Below, in pieces: positions 17,718-27,346 of a stretch of 64,000 nucleotides of DNA. The stretch spans positions 1 through 64,000 of the forward strand of contig JAURKC010000008.1 in assembly GCA_030831945.1 (NCBI GenBank), given 5' to 3'. Within the stretch, counting starts at the first letter, position 1, and the number at the start of each line of letters is the position of its first letter. The position numbers and the translations under genes were made by a program. The stretch is from Ferruginibacter sp. (GTDB lineage Bacteria > Bacteroidota > Bacteroidia > Chitinophagales > Chitinophagaceae). The notes below the pieces were generated by a model, which was not told the DNA's origin, ran no database searches, and was given only the letters and a program-made list of their open reading frames with translations.

Positions 17718-19379
17718 ATGAAAAGCCCCGCTACTTCAAAAATCAGTATTCATTTGAAAATAGCCATCGCTATTTTTTGTTTTTTATTACTGCAAAATTC
17801 TTTTGCTCAAAACTCGAATAATAATAGTAGAGATTTAAGTTACGTTACCTCCGGAGGAAAGCTACATCCCCTGCAGGCCATCATGGACATCAGGCATTAT
17901 ACGATTGCTTTAGATATTGATATTGCCAATCGATCTTTTAAGGGGTCCACTGAAGTGAATTTAAATCTTTCAGAAAAAACCAATACCATTTTATTAGATC
18001 TAATTCATTTCTATACCATCACTCAAATAAAAGTGAATAATAAAGTAGTTGCTTTTGAGCAAAAGGAGGATAAAATATTTATCAACTCGGCCAACGGCTT
18101 TGAAAAGGGGAATCAAAAGGTATTGATAGATTACAATGGTATACCACCTGTTGCAGTGAAACCCCCATGGGACGGAGGATTCACTTGGTCAAAAGATTCC
18201 AATGGCAACGATTGGATATCCATCAATATTCAGGCAGAAGGTGGAAAAATGTATTTCCCTTGCAAAGATCATCCTAGTGATGAACCGAATGAAGGAGTAG
18301 ATATGAAAATTACTATTCCTAAAAATTTGGTAGTAGCGGGTCCTGGATTGTTACAATCCGTGACTACTAAAAAAAATAAATCTACCTATTTTTGGAAAAC
18401 CAATTATACCATTAGCAACTACTGTATTTTGTTCAATATTGGTAAATACAAAGTAGCGAAAGATGCGTATACTACTATATTAGGTAATACGGTGCCTATT
18501 GAATATTATGTATTGGAAGTAGATACGGCTCAAGCCAAAAAAGTAATCGAACTTAAGAAAAGAGATACCAAAATTTTAGAAAAATATTTTGGTGAATATC
18601 CTTGGGTAAAGGAAAAGATTGGTGTTGCGGAAGTTCCCAATTCTGGGATGGAACATCAAACGATGATCACCTTTGATAATAAATTTATTTACAAACAAGT
18701 GGGTGGTCAAGAATATTCTGCTAATTTATTTCATGAATATGCGCACGAATGGTGGGCTAATAAAGTAACCAATAAAGATTGGGGCCATATGTGGATTCAA
18801 GAGGGGATTGCTACTTATGCAGAGGCTTTGGCTATGCTTGAATTGGGTGGTGAAGCTGCTTATGATGAAATTATAGCAGGACATAGACGTGGTTCAAAAA
18901 ATGCCCATGCGGTGGTGCCAGCTGGTGAAGGGATTTCAGAAAAAGAAGTTTATTCTGGTGGAGATATCTATACCAAGGGGTCTTTTTTCATGCATAGTTT
19001 GCGCTATTTGATAGGCGATGAAATGTTCTTTCCTACCTTAAAAAAGTTAGCTACCGATCCTCAGTACACTTACGATAATTTCGTAACTACTCAAGATGTT
19101 GAAAAATTATTTAGCACAGCAACTGGAAAGGATTTAAAACCATTTTTTGATTTTTATTTGCGAACCACTGATATATTGGATATAAATGTTAAAGAAATAG
19201 GCTTTCAAAAATATCAGATTAAGATTAATAATTTCTTCATGCCCATGCCTATAGAAATTACTACTAATGGAAAAACAAATCGTATGATGATTTCAAAAGA
19301 AGGGATTACTGTGAATAGTGCATTAGCTCCACAAGTTGATGCCAAAGGATTTTATTTGAAAAAAGTAACTATTAAATAA
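17718..19379 (+). CDS. secreted M1 family metallopeptidase, first of a pair
   Basis: A signal peptide (cleaved near NSFAQ, residue 31) precedes an M1 N-terminal beta-saddle (about 50-250) and a gluzincin domain. The zinc site is HEYAH at 339-343 with the distal Glu at 362 (WIQEG), exactly the HEXXH-X18-E spacing. The exopeptidase motif GxMEN appears as SGMEHQ (310-313), with His in place of the usual Asn. About 550 residues is short for M1, so the C-terminal ARM-repeat domain is absent or minimal. A periplasmic or surface aminopeptidase is expected. The stop overlaps the ATG of the next M1 gene (TAATG). Confidence 0.88.
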   Translation: MKSPATSKISIHLKIAIAIFCFLLLQNSFAQNSNNNSRDLSYVTSGGKLHPLQAIMDIRHYTIALDIDIANRSFKGSTEVNLNLSEKTNTILLDLIHFYTITQIKVNNKVVAFEQKEDKIFINSANGFEKGNQKVLIDYNGIPPVAVKPPWDGGFTWSKDSNGNDWISINIQAEGGKMYFPCKDHPSDEPNEGVDMKITIPKNLVVAGPGLLQSVTTKKNKSTYFWKTNYTISNYCILFNIGKYKVAKDAYTTILGNTVPIEYYVLEVDTAQAKKVIELKKRDTKILEKYFGEYPWVKEKIGVAEVPNSGMEHQTMITFDNKFIYKQVGGQEYSANLFHEYAHEWWANKVTNKDWGHMWIQEGIATYAEALAMLELGGEAAYDEIIAGHRRGSKNAHAVVPAGEGISEKEVYSGGDIYTKGSFFMHSLRYLIGDEMFFPTLKKLATDPQYTYDNFVTTQDVEKLFSTATGKDLKPFFDFYLRTTDILDINVKEIGFQKYQIKINNFFMPMPIEITTNGKTNRMMISKEGITVNSALAPQVDAKGFYLKKVTIK

Positions 19380-21022
19380 TGAAAAGAATCTTTAATTTAT
19401 TGACTGCTTGTTCTCTTTTTTTATTTCCAATTTTATCCAAGGCGGATACTTATCCGATTAATAAAAAAATAGATATCAAGCATTATTCCTTTGCACTTAC
19501 TTTGTCTGATAGCAATGATGAGATCATTGGTTCCACTAATATTACTATCCAATTTAAGCAGGCGGGTGTTCAAAATTTTCGCTTAGATCTTATCAATCAA
19601 TCAATCGATAGAAAGGGTAAAGGGATGTTGGTTGATGGGGTGTATTTGGATAAAAATCCAGTTAGCTATACGCATCAAAAGGATGCATTGATTATTAATT
19701 TACCCTCACCTTCATCACTAAATCAAACCTTGGTTTTTACAATAAAGTATCATGGTATACCTTCTGATGGATTGAGAATTGGAGCTACGAAATTTGGTGA
19801 TCGTAGTTTTTTTAATGAAAATTGGCCCAATAGAGGTAGACATTGGTTACCACTTATTGATCATCCTTATGATAAAGCTACTGCTGAATTTATTGTAAAA
19901 GCGCCTGCTCATTATAAAGTGATTTCAAATGGATTGCTTTTAGAAGAGTCTGATTTAGGCAATAATGTAAAGCTTACTCACTGGAAACAATCGGTGCCGG
20001 TTTCTTCTTGGTTATTTGTTTTGGGGGTTGCTGATTTCGCAGTTAAGTATGTAGATGAGTTTAAAGGAAAATCAATTCAAACTTGGGTGTATTCAAAAAA
20101 TAGAGAAGCTGGTTTTTATGATTTCGATGAGCCTACAAAAAAGGTGTTGGAATTTTATAGTGCTTATGTTGGCCCTTATGCTTATGAAAAATTAGCCAAT
20201 ATTCAAACACCCAGTGTAAATGGTGGCATGGAAACTTCTTCGGCTATTTTTTATGGCGAAGATTTAGTGAATGGTAAAAGAGATGAACGCATTAGAAATA
20301 TAGTCATTCATGAAATTGCTCATCAGTGGTTTGGTAATGCAGTTACTGAAAATACTTGGGATGATGCCTGGTTGAGTGAAGGTTTTGCCACCTTCTTTAC
20401 TTTGCTATTTATAGAAAATGAATATGGTAAAGAGGAATATAAAAAAGGAATCATCAAAGCGAAGAAAACTGTATTTGACCTTTCTTTGAAAATACCTGAC
20501 TTTAGTATTGTTAGCAATAGAACTGCAGAGAAAGAACCCGTGACCAATGGCCTAACTTATCAAAAAGGTGCTTGGGTACTGCATATGCTTCGTGATTTAT
20601 TGGGCGAAAAAAGTTTTCAAAAAGGTATCCGTGCTTATTATGCCAAATATTTCAACTCAAATACCACCACTGATGAATTTAGACATGAGATGGAAAAAGC
20701 TTCGGGTAAAGATTTGAAATTGTTTTTTAAGCAGTGGTTATATCAGCCTATAAATCCTACTATTAATGCAGTTTGGAAATATGATCCAGCTGCAAAAAAA
20801 ATAGTCATTCAGTTAACTCAATCGCAATCTGGAGATTATTTATTCAATACGCCAGTGGAGATTGGTTATTATAAATTGGGCGCTACTTCCCCCACTATTT
20901 TGAAAATGAATCTTAGTCGTAACCAAGAGGTATTTAGTTTTTCATTGCCTTCAATTCCTGAGAAAGTAGCGTTGGACCCAAGGAATATTTTACTTAATAA
21001 TGGAAGTTTAACGAAGGAGTAA
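19379..21022 (+). CDS. secreted M1 family metallopeptidase, second of a pair
   Basis: A signal peptide (about residues 1-22, ending SKAD) precedes the M1 fold. GGMETS lies at 282-287 and the zinc site is HEIAHQWFG starting at His311, with Glu334 in AWLSEGFAT, matching HEXXH-X18-E. In GxMEN the Asn is replaced by Thr. Like its partner it ends soon after the catalytic domain (LKLFFKQWLYQPINPTINA plus a short beta domain). The two proteins are only distantly alike, so this is an old duplication or two separate subfamilies kept together by translational coupling. The neighbours give no substrate. The gene is followed by a 718-base gap carrying a decayed gene. Confidence 0.88.
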   Translation: MKRIFNLLTACSLFLFPILSKADTYPINKKIDIKHYSFALTLSDSNDEIIGSTNITIQFKQAGVQNFRLDLINQSIDRKGKGMLVDGVYLDKNPVSYTHQKDALIINLPSPSSLNQTLVFTIKYHGIPSDGLRIGATKFGDRSFFNENWPNRGRHWLPLIDHPYDKATAEFIVKAPAHYKVISNGLLLEESDLGNNVKLTHWKQSVPVSSWLFVLGVADFAVKYVDEFKGKSIQTWVYSKNREAGFYDFDEPTKKVLEFYSAYVGPYAYEKLANIQTPSVNGGMETSSAIFYGEDLVNGKRDERIRNIVIHEIAHQWFGNAVTENTWDDAWLSEGFATFFTLLFIENEYGKEEYKKGIIKAKKTVFDLSLKIPDFSIVSNRTAEKEPVTNGLTYQKGAWVLHMLRDLLGEKSFQKGIRAYYAKYFNSNTTTDEFRHEMEKASGKDLKLFFKQWLYQPINPTINAVWKYDPAAKKIVIQLTQSQSGDYLFNTPVEIGYYKLGATSPTILKMNLSRNQEVFSFSLPSIPEKVALDPRNILLNNGSLTKE

Positions 21023-21061
21023 ATTATCTTAGAATTGCAGTAAGTGAATGAGATGATCCTA

Positions 21062-21328
21062 TTATTTATAGGTTTGATAGCGATTCACCACCAATTTAAA
21101 ATAATTGGTATCGTACATTTTTTTCATGGTGAAAAGAAAGTCATGTTTCTCTTGTTTTGTTTTATCTATTTCCAAAACTTTTAAATCCTTATTTAGGATA
21201 TGTAAAATCAGTTCTGTACAATACATGCGGGTAGAATCTTCGAAATCAGCCAGATTATCAAATGGGATATTTTTTTTAAGATGGTATTTAGCTGAAGCAG
21301 CTATTTGGTAATTGATATCAGTTGGAAA
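21062..21328 (-). pseudogene. decayed gene: C-terminal fragment, YiiX/NlpC-P60-like hydrolase
   Basis: On the minus strand a frame is open from a TAA at 21331-21329 down to a TAA at 21064-21062, giving 88 codons with no upstream ATG start. The peptide contains AASAKYHLKKNIPFDNLAD, then MYCTELILHILNK and ends NYFKLVVNRYQTYK. FD...(M/L)YCTEL is the pattern around the Cys of permuted papain-like (YiiX/YebB, DUF830) hydrolases. The N-terminal half with the His is missing. I read it as the 3' remnant of a lost gene; the family call is moderate. Confidence 0.55.
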
Positions 21329-21740
21329 TTAGTTTAACAACAATAAAATAATCTTATTCAATTGGGTAAGTCATATATTTTTTATTAATCATATAACTAT
21401 AAATCTTTTATTCTAGCTTTTTGTTTTTTAAATAAACATTTCTTTTAATCTGCAACCATTTCATTGGTCTACTTTTTTGAAAATAAGAAGTTGAGGGATT
21501 GGGGTAATATTTTGAATTTATTGAATATTTTATTCCTTCATTATCCATTCAGGATCTTTTTTTAAATAATATCTAAAAAACAACGCTAGTAGCGAGAATG
21601 TATAATTTATTCATAACTTACCATCTCAAAATAGATTTCTACAGTTTTTCTGGATAGTTGTCTATATAATATTAGATCAAGATCATTTATTGAATTATTT
21701 AAAAAGGTAAGTTAAACCACTAATTAAAATTTAAAAAAAA
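21329..21740. other. 412-base gap without a recognised gene
   Basis: This is AT-rich DNA between the decayed minus-strand fragment and the Gfo/Idh gene. No open frame with a protein-like pattern is seen on either strand, and no strict TAnnTTTG promoter. It presumably contains the 5' remains of the decayed gene and the promoter of the gene at 21741. Confidence 0.5.
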
Positions 21741-23174
21741 ATGAGCAAAAAAAGAAACATTACCAGACGCGGCTTTATACAGTCTTCGTCTGCTGCTGCT
21801 GCTGGATTTATGATTGTCCCGCCTAATGCGATTGCTGGATTAGGGCACAAGGCTCCCAGTGACAAACTTAATATTGCTGGAATTGGTATTGGAGGAATGG
21901 GTAGAGGTAATCTAGAGCGTATGTCGGGTGAAAATATTGTTGCATTGTGCGACGTTGATTGGGGAGTGGGTAGAAACAATGTTCCTAAAGTTTTTGATAC
22001 CTATCCAAAGGCAGCAAGATATAAAGATTGGCGCAAAATGTTTGATGAAAAAGCCAAAGATATTGATGCAATCATGGTAGCTACTTCTGATCATAACCAT
22101 GCTGGTCCTTCGGCTTATGGAATTACATTGGGTAAGCATGTGTATTGTCAAAAACCAATGACACATTCTGTATACGAATCTCGTTTGTTAACTAAACTTG
22201 CTGCAAAGTATAAGGTGGCTACCCAAATGGGTAACCAAGGATCTTCAGCTGAAGGTGTTCGTTTAGCATCTGAGTGGATTTGGAATGGCGAGATTGGTGA
22301 AGTAAGAAGTGTTGAAGCATATACCAATCGTCCTATTTGGCCTCAAGGTTTAAAAGTTCCAACTGAAACGGTTGCCGTTCCAGATACTTTGAATTGGGAT
22401 CTATTTATCGGCCCTGCAAAGATGCGTGCTTATAATCCTGCTTATCATCCATGGGTATGGCGTGGATGGTGGGATTTTGGAACCGGAGCTTTAGGAGATA
22501 TGGCTTGCCACGTAATGCATCCAATCTTTACTGCACTTAAATTACAATATCCAACGCATGTAATTGGAAGTTCTACTCCATTAATGCCTGATAGTGCTCC
22601 TAGTGCACAAATTGTACATCTTACTTATCCAGAACGTAAAAGACCAAAAGGTGTAAAAATTAATCTTCCAGAAGTTAAGGTGACTTGGTATGATGGCGGA
22701 TTGAAGCCTGAATTCCCAATGAACTGGCCTGCTGATAGAAAACAAGATTCTGGAGTTATTTTCCATGGCACTAAAGACTCATTGATTTGTGGTGAATATG
22801 GTACCGACCCAATCTTACTTTCTGGTAGAGTTCCTAATGTTGAGAAAACGCTTCGTCGTGTAGAAGGTACGCACGAACAGGATTGGATCAGAGCATGTAA
22901 AGAGAGTCCAGAAAATCGCATCTTGTCTTCATCTGACTTTAGCGTTTCTGGTCCATTCAACGAAATGGTTGTAATGGGAGTTCTTGCAGTTCGTCTTCAG
23001 TCTTTGAACAAAGTGTTACATTGGGATGGACCTAATATGAACTTTACTAACATCACTGAAAATGATAAATTAAGAATCAGCAGAAATGAAACCACTTCGG
23101 CAAAAGATTTTGCTGCTGAACTAATTAGGCATACTTATCACAATGGATTTACATTGCCTGATATGCCTGTTTAA
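21741..23174 (+). CDS. Tat-exported Gfo/Idh/MocA family oxidoreductase
   Basis: The N-terminus ITRRGFIQSSSAAAAGF (twin Arg 9-10) is a Tat signal, consistent with a cofactor-loaded protein folded before export. A Rossmann fold follows, with GIGIGGMG (47-54) and LCDVDW. The usual EKP catalytic-lysine motif appears as CQKP (Q137-K138-P139), as in the secreted Bacteroidota/Planctomycetes subgroup. The C-terminal half has YHPWVWRGWWDFGTGALGD. These enzymes oxidise or reduce sugars with tightly bound NAD(H); substrate unknown. The gene stands alone, closed by a strong terminator at 23199-23226. Confidence 0.88.
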   Translation: MSKKRNITRRGFIQSSSAAAAGFMIVPPNAIAGLGHKAPSDKLNIAGIGIGGMGRGNLERMSGENIVALCDVDWGVGRNNVPKVFDTYPKAARYKDWRKMFDEKAKDIDAIMVATSDHNHAGPSAYGITLGKHVYCQKPMTHSVYESRLLTKLAAKYKVATQMGNQGSSAEGVRLASEWIWNGEIGEVRSVEAYTNRPIWPQGLKVPTETVAVPDTLNWDLFIGPAKMRAYNPAYHPWVWRGWWDFGTGALGDMACHVMHPIFTALKLQYPTHVIGSSTPLMPDSAPSAQIVHLTYPERKRPKGVKINLPEVKVTWYDGGLKPEFPMNWPADRKQDSGVIFHGTKDSLICGEYGTDPILLSGRVPNVEKTLRRVEGTHEQDWIRACKESPENRILSSSDFSVSGPFNEMVVMGVLAVRLQSLNKVLHWDGPNMNFTNITENDKLRISRNETTSAKDFAAELIRHTYHNGFTLPDMPV

Positions 23175-23198
23175 TTGAATTAATAAAATTGATAAGAG

Positions 23199-23226
23199 GG
23201 GCTCAGATTATATCTGAGCCCTTTTT
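23199..23226 (+). terminator. intrinsic terminator after the Gfo/Idh gene
   Basis: GGGCTCAGAT (23199-23208) pairs perfectly with ATCTGAGCCC (23212-23221) around a 3-base loop and is followed by TTTTT. It lies 25 bases after the stop at 23174. It is the clearest intrinsic terminator I found in the window. Confidence 0.9.
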
Positions 23227-23315
23227 ATATTTACCTCTTTTATCAAATAATAGGAGTTATTCAAAAATTTGAATTGGAAAATTTCCTGCTAACTGACTAT
23301 CCAGTCATTTGAAAT

Positions 23316-23343
23316 TTTGCTGCTACATTATTTGCTATATTTG
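23316..23343 (+). promoter_or_regulatory. Bacteroidota-type promoter of the CehA-like gene
   Basis: TTTG (23316-23319) and TATATTTG (23336-23343, a full TAnnTTTG match) are 16 bases apart, and the -7 element ends 39 bases before the ATG at 23383. The site lies just after the terminator of the preceding gene, which supports a new transcript starting here. Confidence 0.55.
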
Positions 23344-23382
23344 ATAGTACAATTATTTGGATCCTAACTAAATCAGAAAACA

Positions 23383-25044
23383 ATGAATTGTAAATACTGG
23401 ATTGCTTTTTTAATGATGCTGTTTAATGCGTTGTTTGTAGTGGCTCAAAAAGCCGATTCACCTACCTTGGTAAAATTTAAAATCATTGATGCTACAACAG
23501 CAAAGGTTACTCCTGCAATGATTTGTTTGATGGACTTAAAAGACAGTTCAATTCATACCCCGGCACTAAAATCTGTTGCCGGGTCATTATCTAAAATTTC
23601 AGATTTTTATAAAGGGATTGAATTTAGTCAACTAAAAAATTGGACTGGACCTATTCGAAAAATGAATGGAGTAGGCACTAACAATGATCGAAGTTTTGTG
23701 TATGGTTCATTACCGTCACTTCCTTATTGGAAAGCTCCAGTGATTTATCAAGTATCAGGAAATTTTGATATCGAATTAATGCCGGGTAAATATCATATTA
23801 GTATTGAACATGGTAATGAATATATTCCAATCGGTGAAGACTTTGTTATTACAGGTAAAGAAGCCACCACTCAAAAATCTTTTGTACTTAAACGTTGGAT
23901 TAATCTTCCTCAACGAGGTTGGTATTCTGGTGATGTGCATGTTCACCATCCAACCACCAAAAAAGAACACAAAGAGTTTTTACTTGAATACGCTACTGCC
24001 GAAGATGTTCATATGGCAAATGTTCTTGAAATGGGTCACCATTCTGATGCTAACACCGATTTTAAGCAAGAAGGTTTTGATGAAAAATTTAGAATATGCA
24101 GAGGTGATATTTGTCTAGCTTCAGGTCAAGAAGGTCCACGCAGCGACTTCGGCCATGTTATTGGACTAAATATTAATCAATTTATAAGAGCGCCTGATCC
24201 TGGTTATAATTATTATGATCTGGTATTTAAAAAGCTTCATCAACAGCCTGGAGCGATAGTGGGTTTCGCACATTTTTCCTGGAATGGCTGTAGTTTACCT
24301 CGTGGATTTCCCTGGTATGTCACTTCTGGAGAAATTGATTTTGTTGAATTACTTCAGTTTTCAAAAATAAATACACTCGATTATTATGATTATCTAGATC
24401 TTGGATTTAGATTGACTGCAGCTGCTGGAAGTGATATTCCATGGGGTTCTACCATGGGAGAAGTACGCACTTTTGTTTACACAGGAAAAAATTTCTCCGC
24501 TAACAATTGGTTTAAAGGACTAAAAGCAGGAAACACATTTGTGTCAAATGGTCCTGCAGTTTTTTTACAGGCAGATGGCAAACTTCCAGGCTCAGAAATC
24601 ATTCAGCGTAAAGGTTCTTCTACTGTGCTTTCTGTAAAAGGTATTTCCAATCCCTCCATTGGTGTAATCAGTAAGATTGCAATTTATAATAGCGATGGCT
24701 TGGTAGCAGAAAAAATTAATACTGGGAAAAAGGATTCCTTAGTCATAAAGATGAATCATACGCTTACGCATAGTCAATGGCTTGCTGCTGCTGTATTTTG
24801 TGAAAATAGTGCCGTTGCGCATACTACACCTATTTATTTTATAGTAGATAATCAACCTACCTGGAATGATAAAAAGGCGCCTGCTATTATTTTAAAACAA
24901 GAAGAAGCAATCAATAAAACAGCGCAAGAGGAAAAAGCATTACCCAATCCTGATCAAGGAATATTAACGAGGCTGGAAAATGCAAAAGTATTTTATAAAA
25001 ATTTGCGTGAGCATATCCAACAATCAGGGATAAAGACTAAATAA
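23383..25044 (+). CDS. secreted CehA/McbA-family metallohydrolase (PHP-like)
   Basis: A signal peptide (cleaved near FVVAQ, residue 22) precedes a beta-rich N-terminal region (about 25-175). The metal-binding motif GDVHVHHP (His186, His188, His189) is the GDxHxH signature of the CehA/McbA family. VLEMGHHSD and AAGSDIPWG further on are the other conserved metal-site segments. Characterised relatives hydrolyse phosphoesters or carbaryl-type esters; the native substrate of the secreted Bacteroidota group is not established. The context (oxidoreductase before, sugar deacetylase after) suggests a carbohydrate or glycan derivative (inference). Confidence 0.8.
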   Translation: MNCKYWIAFLMMLFNALFVVAQKADSPTLVKFKIIDATTAKVTPAMICLMDLKDSSIHTPALKSVAGSLSKISDFYKGIEFSQLKNWTGPIRKMNGVGTNNDRSFVYGSLPSLPYWKAPVIYQVSGNFDIELMPGKYHISIEHGNEYIPIGEDFVITGKEATTQKSFVLKRWINLPQRGWYSGDVHVHHPTTKKEHKEFLLEYATAEDVHMANVLEMGHHSDANTDFKQEGFDEKFRICRGDICLASGQEGPRSDFGHVIGLNINQFIRAPDPGYNYYDLVFKKLHQQPGAIVGFAHFSWNGCSLPRGFPWYVTSGEIDFVELLQFSKINTLDYYDYLDLGFRLTAAAGSDIPWGSTMGEVRTFVYTGKNFSANNWFKGLKAGNTFVSNGPAVFLQADGKLPGSEIIQRKGSSTVLSVKGISNPSIGVISKIAIYNSDGLVAEKINTGKKDSLVIKMNHTLTHSQWLAAAVFCENSAVAHTTPIYFIVDNQPTWNDKKAPAIILKQEEAINKTAQEEKALPNPDQGILTRLENAKVFYKNLREHIQQSGIKTK

Positions 25045-25168
25045 TGCTGTAAAAAATGTGTTCAATGGGTAAGGAATAATTATGTTAAATTCGTAGTAAA
25101 AGCTTGCGTACTAATTAAAATTATTAAAAATAGAATCATCCTAAAAAATAAATTTAAACTCAGACAAA

Positions 25169-26251
25169 ATGAATACTAAAATCCATTCAGAAAGAAAAGA
25201 AATCTTATTCCATTCTAAACTGCTAAAGCAACTACTATCGATTGAAGGAATTGTTTTGTTGGTTACTTTTTTTGTATCTCCGTCAATGCTATTGGCTAAA
25301 AATTTTTCATTCACAGATAAAGGGAAATCAGTATTAACACCCAAACCGACTGAGAAAAAGCAGAGCTGGGCAGAGAAATTGGGATTTCCTTCTGGTAAAA
25401 AAGTTTTGTTATTACATATTGATGATGTGGGCATGTGTCCTGAAGCCAATACCTCTACTTACAATTATATAGAGAAGGGTTTTTTAAATTCTGCTGCGGT
25501 GATGATGCCTTGTCCTAATGCAGAAGAAGTTATTTTGTGGTCTAATAAACATCCAAAAGCCGATATCGGCCTACATCTTACCCTTACTAGCGAATGGAAG
25601 AATCATCGTTGGGGACCTATCACCGATCCAAAAAAAGTGCCTGGTCTAATTGATCCTGATGGGAAATTGTGGCATGATGTTCCTGATGTGGTAATGCATG
25701 CATCTGCTAAAGAGGTGGAGACAGAAATTCGTGCTCAGATTGAAAAATCTATTTCACTTGGTCATCGACCTGATCACATTGATACGCATATGGGTACACT
25801 TTATGGATCACCTGAATATGTAAAAGTATTTTTAAAAGTGGCTGAAGAATATCATATTCCTGGTAATATTATAGATGTTACCAATCCTACGGTTGCTAAC
25901 AACTTTAAAAAACAGGGATACCCCATTACGGAAGAAGTAATCAATACGGTTCGCAATTACAAATTACCTCAACTTGATAATTTTACAAGTGTAGGCCCAG
26001 GTGAAACTTACGAGATAAAGAGAAAAAACTTTTTAGCGTTGGTGAAATCATTGAATAATGGGCTAACTGAAATTATTTTTCATCCTTCTGTGCCAAATGA
26101 AAATTTAAAATCAATAACAGGAAGCTGGCAACAACGGGGATGGGAAGGTGATTTATTTGCCGATCCAGTGGTTATAAAGTTTCTAAAGGACGAGGGGATA
26201 ATTATCACCGATTGGAAAGAGATTATGAAAAGATTTGAAGCGAGAAAATAA
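25169..26251 (+). CDS. ChbG/HpnK-family (YdjC-like) sugar deacetylase, secreted
   Basis: An N-terminal hydrophobic stretch (about residues 26-43) with a basic lead is a signal peptide or anchor. The YdjC-like fold follows: HIDDVGM (Asp85/Asp86), IGLHLTLTSEW and DHIDTHMG (His203, His207), which supply the metal ligands of this family, and a C-terminal TEIIFHPSV. ChbG-type enzymes remove the N-acetyl group from chito-oligosaccharides. Length (360 aa) is normal once the signal is allowed for. The stop is followed immediately by the ATG of a transmembrane acetyltransferase, so the two are co-translated. Confidence 0.85.
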   Translation: MNTKIHSERKEILFHSKLLKQLLSIEGIVLLVTFFVSPSMLLAKNFSFTDKGKSVLTPKPTEKKQSWAEKLGFPSGKKVLLLHIDDVGMCPEANTSTYNYIEKGFLNSAAVMMPCPNAEEVILWSNKHPKADIGLHLTLTSEWKNHRWGPITDPKKVPGLIDPDGKLWHDVPDVVMHASAKEVETEIRAQIEKSISLGHRPDHIDTHMGTLYGSPEYVKVFLKVAEEYHIPGNIIDVTNPTVANNFKKQGYPITEEVINTVRNYKLPQLDNFTSVGPGETYEIKRKNFLALVKSLNNGLTEIIFHPSVPNENLKSITGSWQQRGWEGDLFADPVVIKFLKDEGIIITDWKEIMKRFEARK

Positions 26252-27337
26252 ATGAAGGAGGAGAGATTGATTTCAGTTGATGTATTTAGAGGTCTTATTA
26301 TCGCTTTGATGATTTTGGTGAATTATCCTGGATCATGGAAATATATGTATGCGCCTTTAGTTCATTCAGATTGGAATGGATTGACTCCAACTGATTTTAT
26401 CTTTCCTTTTTTTATTTTTATTGTAGGAGTTTCTATTGCGCTTTCTTATTCGAAGCAACTTGCTGCATCGAAATCAAGAAAGGAGATGGTAAAGAAAATT
26501 TTAATTAGAGGACTTAAAATTTATACCATTGGATTTGGCTTACATTATTTACCCAATTTTGATTTTACTAAAATTGATCTTTTTGGTGTACTGCAACGTA
26601 TTGCAGAAGTATTTGTAGTAGGCGCGCTACTTTTTATTTTTACTTCCTGGAGAACACAGATCTATATCGTGTTGGTAATATTAGTTGGCTATTGGCTTAC
26701 CATGTCCTTTGTTTCTACCGATTCTTTTTTGGCAGGGACATTGGAGCCAGGAGTAAATTTTGCAGCATGGGTTGATTTATTGTTGTTTCCAATAAAAACA
26801 ATTGGTGACCATGGCTGGAATGCAGAAGGGTTTTATAGTTCATTACCTGCTATTTCATCTTGTATATTAGGGATGTTAGCCGGGCGATATATTATTGATA
26901 AAAAAACTTCTGAGTATAAATTTAGTTGGCTGATTGTAGCAGGAGTTGGATGTATTTTAGCCGGATTTATCTGGAGCTGGTTTTTCCCAATCAATAAAAA
27001 AATATGGACGAGCTCTTTTGTTTTAGTTACTTCAGGATGGGCAGTAATCTTATTCTCTTTAGCCCTTTTTTTAATTGATCAACAAGGGTATAAAAATAAT
27101 TGGTTGTCTAAAATTGGTGTTATATTTGGAACTAATGCGATTGTGATTTACATCTGTGCTGATCTATTTGAAACTATCTATAAGCATTCAGGAATCCATG
27201 ATTTTGTATTTCTGGGTTTGATCAATTTTGGACTGACTGAGTTCAATGCTTCGTTGATCTGGTCCTTATGCTCAGTTTTCTCTTGTTTTATCATAGGCTT
27301 ACTATTATATAGAAAAAAACTATTTTTTAAAATTTAA
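26252..27337 (+). CDS. transmembrane heparan-glucosaminide N-acetyltransferase-like protein (DUF5009/COG4299)
   Basis: This is a polytopic membrane protein with about ten predicted helices. It opens RLISVDVFRGLIIALMILVN and continues TPTDFIFPFFIFIVGVS, the hallmark of the HGSNAT/NagX (COG4299) acyltransferases. IGVIFGTNAIVIYI near the end is also typical. Human HGSNAT moves acetyl from cytosolic acetyl-CoA across the membrane to terminal glucosamine. Here it directly abuts the deacetylase gene, the opposite reaction, suggesting periplasmic adjustment of amino-sugar acetylation during glycan breakdown (inference). Confidence 0.87.
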   Translation: MKEERLISVDVFRGLIIALMILVNYPGSWKYMYAPLVHSDWNGLTPTDFIFPFFIFIVGVSIALSYSKQLAASKSRKEMVKKILIRGLKIYTIGFGLHYLPNFDFTKIDLFGVLQRIAEVFVVGALLFIFTSWRTQIYIVLVILVGYWLTMSFVSTDSFLAGTLEPGVNFAAWVDLLLFPIKTIGDHGWNAEGFYSSLPAISSCILGMLAGRYIIDKKTSEYKFSWLIVAGVGCILAGFIWSWFFPINKKIWTSSFVLVTSGWAVILFSLALFLIDQQGYKNNWLSKIGVIFGTNAIVIYICADLFETIYKHSGIHDFVFLGLINFGLTEFNASLIWSLCSVFSCFIIGLLLYRKKLFFKI

Positions 27338-27346
27338 AATTATATC

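Noticed and set aside
21105..21311. A 68-codon + strand frame between the M1 genes and the Gfo/Idh gene
   Set aside because: It is the antisense shadow of the decayed minus-strand hydrolase fragment, whose peptide looks far more protein-like.
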